Below are positions 41,952 to 50,284 of a stretch of 64,000 bases of DNA, piece after piece. The notes below the pieces were generated by a model. That model made no database searches. It was not told where the DNA came from and was given only the letters and a program-made list of their open reading frames with translations. The position numbers were made by a program, and so were the translations under genes. The stretch's first letter is position 1. The number at the start of each line of letters is the position of its first letter. The DNA is taken from contig NZ_JAMBOE010000005.1 of assembly GCF_023715465.1 (NCBI RefSeq), positions 496,001-560,000 on the forward strand, written 5' to 3'. Source of the DNA: Paenibacillus macerans (GTDB taxonomy: Bacteria; Bacillota; Bacilli; Paenibacillales; Paenibacillaceae).

Positions 41952-42659
41952 TCAGTCCTTCCAATATCGATAGTACAGATTCTGCATATGGGAGGTCATG
42001 AGACGCGTGGCCTCTTCGGCGTCGTGATTTTCAATCGCTTGGATAATCCGCTTATGCTCGCTAAAATTCGTATCCCTGTAGTCCGGACGAGTGACCGTTC
42101 GGTCCCGGATAAACTTCCACATCTCCTGCTGTTTCATGGCATTGGCGATCACAGCCATAAACTGGATGAACAGGTCATTGTGAGAGGCCTTGGCAATCTC
42201 CGTATGCAGCTGTTCATCGGTCTCCGGCACATAGTGGCCCGCCTGGGTTTCCTTCTCCATCTGCATAATGGTGGCATGCAAAGCCTCAATGTCTTCATCC
42301 GTCGCTCTTTGCGCCGCGAATTTGGCAATGAGGGGTTCGATGTTCATTCTGGCGTCCACAATATCCTCGGGAGATACGGATTCAAGCATAAAAGCCGTGT
42401 CGGATGGCGGCTGCTCCGCCGGATTCTGGGTGTTTTTTACGAATACCCCCTCCCCCTGACGAGAGTAAATGTATCCGTTCATCTCCAGCGCGCTCAGCGC
42501 CTGCCTGATCGGTGCCCGGCTTACGCCAAACTGGGCGCACAGTTCCCTTTCGGTCGGCAGCTTGTCGCCCACCTCAAAAGAGCCTGACAGGATTTCGGAT
42601 AATATCTGATCATATATTTGTATATACAGCTTGTTGCTGGAAACTCGATTAAATTGAAT
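41952..42659 (-). CDS. FadR-type GntR transcriptional regulator with probable ATT start
   Basis: 235 residues if translation begins at the ATT codon at 42659, nine bases downstream of GGGAGG. From there the protein reads MQFNRVSSNKLYIQIYDQIL and DKLPTERELCAQFGVSRAPIRQALSALEMNGYIYSRQGEGVFV, a complete GntR winged helix; the first conventional start in this frame (GTG at 42572) would delete helix 1. The C-terminal FCD domain (about 90-230) has DARMNIEPLIAKFAAQRA, HTEIAKASHNDLF and SEHKRIIQAIENHDAEEA, with its Asp and His metal-binding residues. It probably represses the adjacent MFS/transketolase operon. Confidence 0.85.
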   Translation of the reverse strand: MQFNRVSSNKLYIQIYDQILSEILSGSFEVGDKLPTERELCAQFGVSRAPIRQALSALEMNGYIYSRQGEGVFVKNTQNPAEQPPSDTAFMLESVSPEDIVDARMNIEPLIAKFAAQRATDEDIEALHATIMQMEKETQAGHYVPETDEQLHTEIAKASHNDLFIQFMAVIANAMKQQEMWKFIRDRTVTRPDYRDTNFSEHKRIIQAIENHDAEEATRLMTSHMQNLYYRYWKD

Positions 42660-42817
42660 CGGAATCGCCTCCCATTAAAACCCGCTTCAAGTTTAATTAT
42701 ATTCCGTTTCAACTTGTTAGACAACATCATATCTTAGAACCAACATGACTCCAGCTCTATTGATTCAAGGATGCCGAACTGAGGAGTAAGGACTGAGGTG
42801 GCTGTCTATATATAGCT

Positions 42818-42841
42818 TTCGTGTCTTCGTGTCTTCGTGTC
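42818..42841. repeat. Three tandem copies of TTCGTGTC
   Basis: 8-bp unit repeated exactly three times in the gap downstream of the GntR promoter region. Non-coding. Confidence 0.8.
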
Positions 42842-42852
42842 CCTGCATGCTG

Positions 42853-43072
42853 CTTTGCACGATTATCCCTTTCAATCAGTGGGCAGGTGTTAGGGGCTAG
42901 GGTAAGGATTAATAAGGAAAAAGTGCGGCGGTTCAGGTGAGATTTTCGGCTTGATTAAGGAACATATGTTTGGTATAATGAAATAAAATCGAACGCGCGT
43001 TCGTGTATTATCTTCTTCTCCTGAATTTATCTTCTTCTCTGCTTCCTGATCAAACGGGATAATCGTGCAAAG
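42853..43072. mobile_element. MITE-like element with 28-bp terminal inverted repeats
   Basis: The ends are GCTTTGCACGATTATCCC plus ten further bases on the left, and the reverse complement on the right (25 of 28 positions match, the outer 18 perfectly). They enclose about 165 bases with no credible gene; the interior has a perfect 14-bp palindrome CGAACGCGCGTTCG (about 42991-43004). Size (220 bp), terminal repeats and lack of coding fit a miniature inverted-repeat element, but no clear target-site duplication was found. Confidence 0.5.
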
Positions 43073-43161
43073 CGTCCGGACAACGGATGTTGATCTGCTG
43101 ACCACCCCATCGGCCTCCCCTGCCCTCACGCTTTCAACGCCCTTCCGACTTTAGCATCATA

Positions 43162-43194
43162 AAAAAAGACGCTCCGGGAGCGATTCCGGGGCGT
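43162..43194 (-). terminator. Terminator of the amino-acid ABC transporter operon
   Basis: ACGCCCCGG / CCGGAGCGT stem, followed on the minus strand by CTTTTTTT, a few bases after the ATPase stop codon. Confidence 0.85.
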
Positions 43195-43204
43195 TTGTTC
43201 GTTA

Positions 43205-43957
43205 TCAAGCACCACTTACTTTTGTGCGGAAATAATTTTGCAGGAATTCCTTAGCTCTTTGCGTTTTAGGGTGGTTAAACACCTCATCCGGAGTGCCTTC
43301 CTCAATAATTTTCCCCTTTTCCAAAAAAAGCACCTTGTTGGCCACTTCATATACAAAATTCATCTCGTGTGAAACGAGAATCATAGTTTGGCCGTTTGCT
43401 GCTGTCCTTTTAATGGTTTGCAGCACCTCTCCCACCAGTTCAGGATCAAGCGCGGAGGTCGGTTCATCGACCAATAACAGCTTGGGCTTCATGGCAAGTG
43501 CACGGGCAATTCCGACACGCTGTTGCTGGCCCCCGGATAAATGCTTTGGATAATAATGAGCACGTTCGGAAAGGCCCACCAGTTGCAGCTGTTCTTCGGC
43601 AATTTTATTGGCTTCACTATCGCTCATTTTTTTGACGATTTTCAATCCTTCTTTTACATTTTCCAGTGCGGTTCGATGCTGAAAAAGGTTGAATTGCTGG
43701 AAAACCATCGCCGTTTGCTGCCGAAGCTCCAAGCGCTGCTTGTTCGTAATTGTGCTGAAATCAACCTTAAACCCCTCCAGATCAAGCTCGCCTTTATCCG
43801 CTTTTTCCAGGCAGTTCAAGGAACGCAAAAAGGTGGATTTCCCGGCCCCTGACGAACCGATCAGCGCCACTACATCTCCCTTTTCAATCTCAACCGATAA
43901 ATCGTCCAGAATTAAATTGTGATGAAAGGATTTGGACAAATGACTTACCTTGATCAT
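43205..43957 (-). CDS. Polar amino-acid ABC transporter ATPase
   Basis: 250 residues, complete ABC ATPase of the GlnQ/TcyN type. Walker A GSSGAGKST (34-42), Q-loop FQQFNLF, signature LSGGQQQRVGIARAL, Walker B LLLVDEPTSALD and the H-loop VSHEMNFV are all intact. Its ATG follows the permease stop directly with no gap. It energises import by the membrane protein encoded upstream; the binding protein is at 46113-46958. Confidence 0.95.
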   Translation of the reverse strand: MIKVSHLSKSFHHNLILDDLSVEIEKGDVVALIGSSGAGKSTFLRSLNCLEKADKGELDLEGFKVDFSTITNKQRLELRQQTAMVFQQFNLFQHRTALENVKEGLKIVKKMSDSEANKIAEEQLQLVGLSERAHYYPKHLSGGQQQRVGIARALAMKPKLLLVDEPTSALDPELVGEVLQTIKRTAANGQTMILVSHEMNFVYEVANKVLFLEKGKIIEEGTPDEVFNHPKTQRAKEFLQNYFRTKVSGA

Positions 43958-44719
43958 TTAAATCTCCCTCCTTCCAAATGAAAACAAACCCCCCCGGATC
44001 GAGTTTCTTTGGCCCGGCTCCGGAATCGAAAATCTTTTTTCCAGATAGCGAAGCACTTGTTCGATCATAATCGTCAGTACCCAATAAATGATGGCCAGGG
44101 CAAGATAGACTTCAAAGAACCGGAAATTACTTCCGGAAATAATTTTTCCTTGTGCCGTCATTTCTATAACCCCTGCTACAAACGCCAAGGAAGTTCCTTT
44201 TAACAAACCGATTAATGCATTTCCAAGCGGTGGAGTGGCGACAACAAGCGCTTCAGGAAGGATCACTCTTCTCAAGACCTGAAAATAGGTCATGCCCAGC
44301 GATTCGGCGGCTTCAATTTGTCCTTTGTTCACCGATTGCAGAGCTGCGCGGATCGTTTCCGAATTGTAAGCTGCCTCATTGAACGCGAAGGTAACCAGAA
44401 CAAAAAGCATCGCGGGCACGGCATTAATATTATAGCTTGTCCCATACTGCTCATTAATAAATTTTAAAAGAAGCGGAATCCCGTTATAGGTCAAATAAAG
44501 CTGTACAATCATGGGAGTACCCCGTATAAACGAGATAAAAACCGTAACAATCTGACTGAGAACAGGAACTTTTTTTATCCGAATAACCGCAAATATTAAA
44601 CCCATAAGAAGACCGGCAACCATTGAAATAAAAGTTATTTCCAGGCTCACAGGAAGAAACTTCAGCAGGCTGGGAATCGCTGAGAAAACCGCTTCGATAT
44701 CAAAAATCTTTGCCATCAT
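43958..44719 (-). CDS. Polar amino-acid ABC transporter permease
   Basis: 253 residues starting at the ATG pair at 44719, nine bases after GGAAGGA; a further in-frame ATG at 44743 lacks an RBS. Five or six helices with the HisM/GlnP-type signature FAFNEAAYNSETIRAALQSVNKGQIEAAESLGM. It resembles permeases of the TcyL/TcyM (cystine) and glutamine families. One permease gene only, so a homodimer is likely. Confidence 0.93.
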   Translation of the reverse strand: MMAKIFDIEAVFSAIPSLLKFLPVSLEITFISMVAGLLMGLIFAVIRIKKVPVLSQIVTVFISFIRGTPMIVQLYLTYNGIPLLLKFINEQYGTSYNINAVPAMLFVLVTFAFNEAAYNSETIRAALQSVNKGQIEAAESLGMTYFQVLRRVILPEALVVATPPLGNALIGLLKGTSLAFVAGVIEMTAQGKIISGSNFRFFEVYLALAIIYWVLTIMIEQVLRYLEKRFSIPEPGQRNSIRGGLFSFGRREI

Positions 44720-44762
44720 GCTTTGCATTCCTTCCACGCTCATTTTTCACAGCAGAAAAAAA

Positions 44763-46097
44763 TTATTCTAATTCTTTCACCGTTAACAGCTCGCCTTCAT
44801 AAACAATTTCCGTGTTGTAGCGTTCTTTACTAATTGCGTTCAGCCGTTCAACCAGTGACGCAGCGGCTTCTTCTGACGCCAGGACGGGCAAACCGCGTTT
44901 GGTCACGGTTGGATGGGTAAGCCTGAGATCAATCGGAATCAACTCGTAGTTAAAACGCCGCTCCTCAACGCTAATATCAAATGAAACCAAAAAATTTTCG
45001 GAAAATTTTCGATCACTATAGAAGCCCTGCCAGTTTCCTTCGCTGTCTTTGGTTCTGTTTTTATGCAGGGTAGACGGAACTTCGTTTTCGGCATAACCAT
45101 AGGCGGCGAACATTTCCGGAGAAATAATGGACTCCCCTGCTTCAAATTCCATAAACAGGCTTCCTATATTATAGAATATCGGTTGGCCATGGTACAGTTC
45201 CACGCCTCTGGTAAAGTGTGCCCCGTGTCCGAAAACGCAGCTCGCCCCTGCATCAATGGCATGATGAGCAAAGGTTTCAATAAACTCAGCGGGGTAATCC
45301 GAATACCAGTCTTCATTCTCCCCTTCATGGGTGTGCAGATTTACAAAAACAAAGTCACTGCGTTCCTTGGCATCTTGAATAGAGCGGAGAATTTCCTGCT
45401 GATCCCCTTCGTGTGCTGTGGTTTTGACACGTGGGTGATCTCCTCTTTCAAAAGTCAGATACCCTTCAAACAGTGAGCCAAATTCATAATGATGTTCTGA
45501 TTTGCTTTTAAAGGTTTCGATTCTTTTTCCTTCCGCCATGCTGGATGCAATGCCAATCCGCTCACTAATCTCCTTCAAGGTTTCAAAATCCTGATCATTA
45601 ACGACATACGTACGCGACCAACGGAGCGGATTTACTCCCGGACGCGCCGGAACCCCGTTTCCAGGGTTCGATGCGGCAAATACCTCACTTCTTGTAACGT
45701 CGATGGTAATGATCGCAATCCGCCCATCTGGAGTATCAATAAACGCCGGTTTACGGGCATCATGCAGGCTTAGTCCCACTCCCAGGGGGATTAAGCCGCG
45801 GCTTTCCGCCTCTTCGATGGTGTCAACCATGCCCTCAATACCATAATCACCCGTATGATTATTCGCAAAGCTGACATAGCGGATATTAAGATTTGCGAAT
45901 TCGTCCAACGCCTTCGGACGCACGCTGGTTTGGTATCCTCTTCCGGAGGCTGGGGCCGTGTTTTTTCTGGGTGTCACAAACTCCGCATTGGTAAACACTT
46001 CATCCGCTCCATGTAAAAGAGCAAGAAGATTCGGATCCATCGTCTTATATAAATTGCTGCTGGAAAACAGCGCATCTCCCGTGACTAAAAATTTCAT
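44763..46097 (-). CDS. CapA family protein (metallophosphatase-like)
   Basis: 444 residues. Unlike B. subtilis PgsA/CapA it has no signal peptide or anchor: the sequence begins MKFLVTGDALFSSSNL, the family's first metal motif (GD). Others are TNAEFVTP, FANNHTGDYGIEGMVDT, FVNLHTHEGEN and CVFGHGAHFTRGVELYHGQPIFYNIGSLF. The family is linked to poly-gamma-glutamate capsule formation, but here the gene sits between the binding-protein and permease genes of an amino-acid transporter (gaps 15 and about 43 bases). A cytosolic hydrolase acting on an imported gamma-glutamyl or phospho compound is possible; this is inference. Confidence 0.85.
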   Translation of the reverse strand: MKFLVTGDALFSSSNLYKTMDPNLLALLHGADEVFTNAEFVTPRKNTAPASGRGYQTSVRPKALDEFANLNIRYVSFANNHTGDYGIEGMVDTIEEAESRGLIPLGVGLSLHDARKPAFIDTPDGRIAIITIDVTRSEVFAASNPGNGVPARPGVNPLRWSRTYVVNDQDFETLKEISERIGIASSMAEGKRIETFKSKSEHHYEFGSLFEGYLTFERGDHPRVKTTAHEGDQQEILRSIQDAKERSDFVFVNLHTHEGENEDWYSDYPAEFIETFAHHAIDAGASCVFGHGAHFTRGVELYHGQPIFYNIGSLFMEFEAGESIISPEMFAAYGYAENEVPSTLHKNRTKDSEGNWQGFYSDRKFSENFLVSFDISVEERRFNYELIPIDLRLTHPTVTKRGLPVLASEEAAASLVERLNAISKERYNTEIVYEGELLTVKELE

Positions 46098-46112
46098 CGA
46101 ATCACCCTTACC

Positions 46113-46958
46113 TTATCCTTCAATTAATTCTTTCTTTGGCAAGTAATTTCCGCCCAACTGCTCTTCACTGATTTTCAATAAAGTTCCATCTTCATAAATT
46201 TCCTTGATTCGCTTATTTACTGCATCTAGCAAACTGCTGTTTGTGGATTTGGGAAATAGAATATAGGAGCCCGGATCGCTATTTTCAATAGAAAACGGAA
46301 CAATTTTCAGATTGGTAAAACCATGTTCCTTGATCGCTTTTTCCGCCGAGACGCGGGAAATAATACGGACATCATATTTTCCTGCTTCAATGCCTTCAAA
46401 CTGTTTCACAAAATTTTCATCCGTATAGAGAATTTCGGCCTTAGCATTCGGATGTTCATTATTATAGTTTTCAAGAAGCGTCGCGCCGGAGTTACCTACT
46501 TCGGTTACTGCTTTATAACCGGCCAAATCATTAATAGATTTGAGCTTTTCATCATCCTTACGGACAACAAACACATTGGCGTTTTCAATAATTGGCAGAG
46601 AAAAATTGTATTTTTCACGTCTTTCCGCGTTGGAGCTGAAATTGTTCACTCCCAGCTGGTAGCGTCCATTATCCAGTCCATTTAAAATCCCTTCAAATTC
46701 AATGACCTGTATATCCAGTTTATATTGAGGAAGACCATCAAAAATGGCCCGGAGGACTTCAACATCATATCCCGTAAGCTTGCCATCCTTATCATAGCTG
46801 AATGGATTGCTGACCCCACTGGTAGAGGCAACCACCGTTGTTTGTTTCGATTCTTTGTCTGGTTGTGATGCATTCTCCTCCGCAGCTTTACTTCCACATC
46901 CGGCAATCACCAATGGCAACACTAACGCAAATATTCCTACTAAAAAACGCTTTTTCAT
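46113..46958 (-). CDS. Polar amino-acid ABC transporter substrate-binding lipoprotein
   Basis: 281 residues from the ATG at 46958 (GGGGAG upstream). Type II signal with lipobox IAGC, Cys about 21. The family 3 fold is clear: PFSYDKDGKLTGYDVEVLRAIFDGL, IEFEGILNGLDNGRYQLGVN, ERREKYNFSLPI and ends EIYEDGTLLKISEEQLGG. It resembles TcyJ/TcyK-type cystine binders, but the ligand cannot be fixed by eye. It is the first gene of the operon, preceded by a good promoter. Confidence 0.93.
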   Translation of the reverse strand: MKKRFLVGIFALVLPLVIAGCGSKAAEENASQPDKESKQTTVVASTSGVSNPFSYDKDGKLTGYDVEVLRAIFDGLPQYKLDIQVIEFEGILNGLDNGRYQLGVNNFSSNAERREKYNFSLPIIENANVFVVRKDDEKLKSINDLAGYKAVTEVGNSGATLLENYNNEHPNAKAEILYTDENFVKQFEGIEAGKYDVRIISRVSAEKAIKEHGFTNLKIVPFSIENSDPGSYILFPKSTNSSLLDAVNKRIKEIYEDGTLLKISEEQLGGNYLPKKELIEG

Positions 46959-47032
46959 TTTAATGATCTCCCCTCGTATAAAACGGAAAATTTCGTATAG
47001 CGCATATAACATATGGATTTAGTATGGAATAC

Positions 47033-47061
47033 ATTATGGCATGGGCTGTTTACAGTGTCAA
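47033..47061 (-). promoter_or_regulatory. Promoter of the amino-acid ABC/CapA operon
   Basis: Minus-strand TTGACA (47056-47061), 17-base spacer, CATAAT (47033-47038), about 75 bases before the binding-protein start. Confidence 0.8.
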
Positions 47062-47153
47062 GGTTAAACTATTTCAACTATCCAGCGGTGCCGCCACGCC
47101 GTAAGCCATGCCTAGCTCGCCTACGCCGTAAATTAATCCCGTGAAAATTGAAC

Positions 47154-47183
47154 AATCGGGGTGGATTCGATCCATCCCCGATT
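47154..47183 (-). terminator. Terminator of the xylanase cluster
   Basis: AATCGGGGTGGAT and ATCCATCCCCGATT form a 13-bp stem with one bulge and a TCG loop, followed on the minus strand by TTGTTCAATTTT. It lies about 45 bases after the XynC stop. Confidence 0.75.
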
Positions 47184-47226
47184 ATTCGGCAGTTAAATGC
47201 TAATCAATTGCGGTGCGGTTATATCC

Positions 47227-48570
47227 TTAATGTAGGTTATCTACGACAGCGTTAGGTAAGGCTGCGTCTTTCTCGGCTTCAAAAGTGGCGCTACTGCCTG
47301 AAGCTGTGCCAAGATCAGCTACGAAGGTGGTCACGCTTTGGGCCGGGAGATGGGCCCAGAAATTCTCGCTCGTCACCGTAAGCTCCGTTCCGGGTTGAAG
47401 ATTGCTGCTGCTGTTCGTGATCCATCGGGATACTTTCGAAACCGATCCATTCCGCAGGACAAAGTTCTGATTGACCCCGGAGCCGCTTCTGTTAATGGCA
47501 ACGATAACGATTTTGTTGTCACCTTTATAGGCAGATACGTAAACGTTCGTTTCAGGATTTTTCGTGGCATCCACCCTGACATAGCCGGGACGGACGAATT
47601 TGGAGAAATGAGCCATATTGTATCCGCGTTTGCTAATCGTGCCGTCCTCTTTCATCGGACCGTATGATCTGCGAATATACCACCATACGTATGCCTGAAA
47701 ATCCCCCTCTACCATCGCATTGTGGATATGATAGGACACATCCAAGGCTTCGGGCCAGCGATCCGCCGAGTTGTTGTCGCTGTTCGGGTAATATACTTCC
47801 GTCATCCAGAGTTCTTTTCCCGCTCCTTTTTGTTTGAATAGCGGATAAGCGAAATTGCTGATCTGGGTACCGTATAGATGTGCACCAAGAATATCCATAT
47901 TGGCAAGCGCCTGCGAATCGTTCAAAATCGGGTCCGACATATTTTTCAGATACTGGAACGATTCCGGCGCGATCACTCTGGCATTAATGGAACCGGCGTT
48001 TTCTTTCATGAAGCGAAGCATTTCCTGCGGAGTCCACCACGTCCAGTCATGCGCATAATCGGGTTCGTTTTGGACGGAAATCGCATACAGATTCACGCCA
48101 TTATTCCTCATGTAAGTCACGAAATCGTTAAGGTGCTGGGCATATGCGGCGTACTTGTCATAACGGAGCCGTTTTGCCGACGTATCGCCGTTGCGGTTGA
48201 AGGTCTCGACCATGTCGGCGGGCGGGTTCCATGGCGACGCAAACACGATGGCTCCGAGGGCAATGGCCCGTTTTGCCGTTTCCAATTCCCGGTACCACTG
48301 ATTGCGGTCTTCGTGCACATAAATTCTTAATATCGAGAAACCTAACTGGTTATTTCCGTTTCCGAAAGCGGTTTCTCTTTGTGCCGCCGTCAAATCTCCG
48401 ATCCAAACCGGGTGATTGATGCCTCCGAAACCGCGAATCACTTGTTTTTCCGCCGATACATTCACGACGGCGTCGCTGGCTGCGGCAACATCGTCCGGTG
48501 CCGCCATGAAGGATAATGCAATTACAAGAGCCAAACATGCACAAATAGCCTTTTTAAACCGTGAAATCAT
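47227..48570 (-). CDS. xynC: Glucuronoxylanase, GH30 subfamily 8
   Basis: 447 residues with a signal peptide (cleavage near AAA/SDA, about residue 30). The mature enzyme begins NVSAEKQVIRGFGGINHPVW, as in XynC. The acid/base Glu is in SVQNEPDYAH and the nucleophile Glu in ELWMTEVYYP; YVWWYIRRSYGPM supplies the Arg residues that bind the methylglucuronic acid branch. The side beta domain ends LPAQSVTTFV. It cuts glucuronoxylan at positions set by the methylglucuronate substituent. Beyond the usual end are about 27 extra residues (SSATFEAEKDAALPN...), like the start of a carbohydrate-binding module, then a stop. Confidence 0.93.
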   Translation of the reverse strand: MISRFKKAICACLALVIALSFMAAPDDVAAASDAVVNVSAEKQVIRGFGGINHPVWIGDLTAAQRETAFGNGNNQLGFSILRIYVHEDRNQWYRELETAKRAIALGAIVFASPWNPPADMVETFNRNGDTSAKRLRYDKYAAYAQHLNDFVTYMRNNGVNLYAISVQNEPDYAHDWTWWTPQEMLRFMKENAGSINARVIAPESFQYLKNMSDPILNDSQALANMDILGAHLYGTQISNFAYPLFKQKGAGKELWMTEVYYPNSDNNSADRWPEALDVSYHIHNAMVEGDFQAYVWWYIRRSYGPMKEDGTISKRGYNMAHFSKFVRPGYVRVDATKNPETNVYVSAYKGDNKIVIVAINRSGSGVNQNFVLRNGSVSKVSRWITNSSSNLQPGTELTVTSENFWAHLPAQSVTTFVADLGTASGSSATFEAEKDAALPNAVVDNLH

Positions 48571-48661
48571 AAAACTACACCTCCCTAATTTTTTGGGATA
48601 CGCAAATCAAAACGCACTCGGTTGAATAAATATCCAGCCTGTCAATTCCACTTTGCCGCTT

Positions 48662-50218
48662 TCAACCGGCGTTTCCCCCGCTGGAAGAAGTAGCAAACTG
48701 CCAGTAGTCGAAGTTAAATAAACGCTGACCGCTTGCGCCTTTAAACATAAAGTAGATATTATGAACGCCTGTCACTCGATTAACATTCGCTTCTTGCAAT
48801 CTCCATACCTGGTTCCCCCCTGTAGGAGTGACATTAAGCGTGCCGACCACCTGTCCCGTTGGACTATCGAGGCGAATTTCGATTTGCCCTCCTACCGTGG
48901 ACGCAACATTGGCCTTAAACGAGGCTGCGCCGGTTGATCCGAAATCGGCGTTCCCCACTGCAACCCAGTCCCCGTTGTGGATATCGGTTACATTCATATT
49001 TACGCTTGGCACCATGCCGCCCGGCGCTTGGGAAACTTCGGTCAGAATGCCGCCGTTCCACCCGATGGTTTCCGCCTCAGTTCTTTGATACGGATTCAGA
49101 TGCTTAATTTGCGAAACGCCCCGCATCGTGCCCTGAACCGGTACGATTTCATTCCCGCTATACGTCAGTTCATTGATATGCGGGGAACGGTATCCCATGC
49201 CGTCACCTAAAAGGGCTTTGCTGACAGTTTGGGCATGGTAGGTAATATACCACTTATTATTAAAGTTAAAAATGGTGTGGTGATTATTGCCCCCAACGCC
49301 GAAGAACACATATGGATTTCTCAAGATGGATTTCACGTAAGTAAACGGCCCCATGGGGTTGTCGCTCACCATATAGGCGATTTCACCGGGAGGCGGGCTG
49401 CCCGCCGGATGATTTCCGCCAAAGTTGGAGCAATAGGAATAATAGTATTTTCCGTTGTACTTGTGAATCCCTGAATCTTCAAAAAAGAAAGGAGCGTCAA
49501 GCAATTGCGCATTGCCTTCGGTATGAATCATATCGCTGCTTAATTTGATGACGCGGGCCGTCTTGGGACTTGCCCATTGATTTTGAGTTGGATTATCACC
49601 ACCAGGAATTCCCCCGCCAAAATATAAATAGCCGGAGCCGTTATCATCTACCAGAACAGCCGGATCAAATAACCAAACAACGCCGCTGACTCCCGGGGTA
49701 CTCCAGGAAACCAGCGCTTTTCCCAGCGGATCCGTCCACGGTCCGATCGGACTATCCGCCGTGAGTACACCGATCCCTCCAGCGCCATTGGCAAAATAAA
49801 GGAAGAACTTATCCTGGCCATTTATTTTTTTGTGCGCTGCGGCCGGTGCCCATGAACCCGACGCCCACTTGGCGATGCCGCCTGACCCGGCCACCGGAAT
49901 AGCCCCGTGATCCGTCCAGTTCACCATATCGTCGGATGAGATCAGATGCACCTTAATTAAATTGCTGAACGAATTGGACTTGATCTTTCCATTGCTGTCA
50001 TATTCATAAGCATCGCTAGACATATAAATATAGACTCTGCCGTTATAGACCAGTGCGGATGGATCGGCCCCAAGCTTGTGATCCATTAATGGGTTGGAGT
50101 TGCCCGGAGTTTTAGCGATGGCCGCTGTTTCCGCCTGTGCAACCTGTCCGTTCAACACTCCCGCCCACAGCATGATAAAGGCCATTAATAAAGCTTTTAT
50201 TCGACTGTTTTTTTTCAT
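48662..50218 (-). CDS. xynD: Arabinoxylan arabinofuranohydrolase, GH43-CBM6
   Basis: 518 residues with a signal peptide (cleavage after AQA, about residue 29). The GH43 propeller (about 40-370) begins NPLMDHKLGADPSALVYNGRVYIYMSSD (general base Asp), with WAPAAAHKKINGQ, WLFDPAVLVDDNG and FFFEDSGIHKYNGKYY. A CBM6 beta-sandwich follows (about 385-510; AETIGWNGGI, VASTVGGQIEIRLDSPTG, FNFDYWQF). This order is that of B. subtilis XynD, which removes arabinose from arabinoxylan. AAGGAGGGG precedes the ATG. It lies upstream of xynC with a 91-base gap. Confidence 0.92.
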   Translation of the reverse strand: MKKNSRIKALLMAFIMLWAGVLNGQVAQAETAAIAKTPGNSNPLMDHKLGADPSALVYNGRVYIYMSSDAYEYDSNGKIKSNSFSNLIKVHLISSDDMVNWTDHGAIPVAGSGGIAKWASGSWAPAAAHKKINGQDKFFLYFANGAGGIGVLTADSPIGPWTDPLGKALVSWSTPGVSGVVWLFDPAVLVDDNGSGYLYFGGGIPGGDNPTQNQWASPKTARVIKLSSDMIHTEGNAQLLDAPFFFEDSGIHKYNGKYYYSYCSNFGGNHPAGSPPPGEIAYMVSDNPMGPFTYVKSILRNPYVFFGVGGNNHHTIFNFNNKWYITYHAQTVSKALLGDGMGYRSPHINELTYSGNEIVPVQGTMRGVSQIKHLNPYQRTEAETIGWNGGILTEVSQAPGGMVPSVNMNVTDIHNGDWVAVGNADFGSTGAASFKANVASTVGGQIEIRLDSPTGQVVGTLNVTPTGGNQVWRLQEANVNRVTGVHNIYFMFKGASGQRLFNFDYWQFATSSSGGNAG

Positions 50219-50284
50219 TTCATTCCCCTCCTTGCATGAGTTATCTAATAAACGTTGAATCTCCAGTTATGATCCGCCGTACCG

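Noticed and set aside
42890..43129. 79-codon minus-strand frame in the MITE-like region
   Set aside because: Crosses the right terminal repeat, has no RBS and no recognisable sequence.
47013..47226. Further gene downstream of xynC
   Set aside because: No frame with RBS; only a terminator and the promoter of the amino-acid transporter operon were found.
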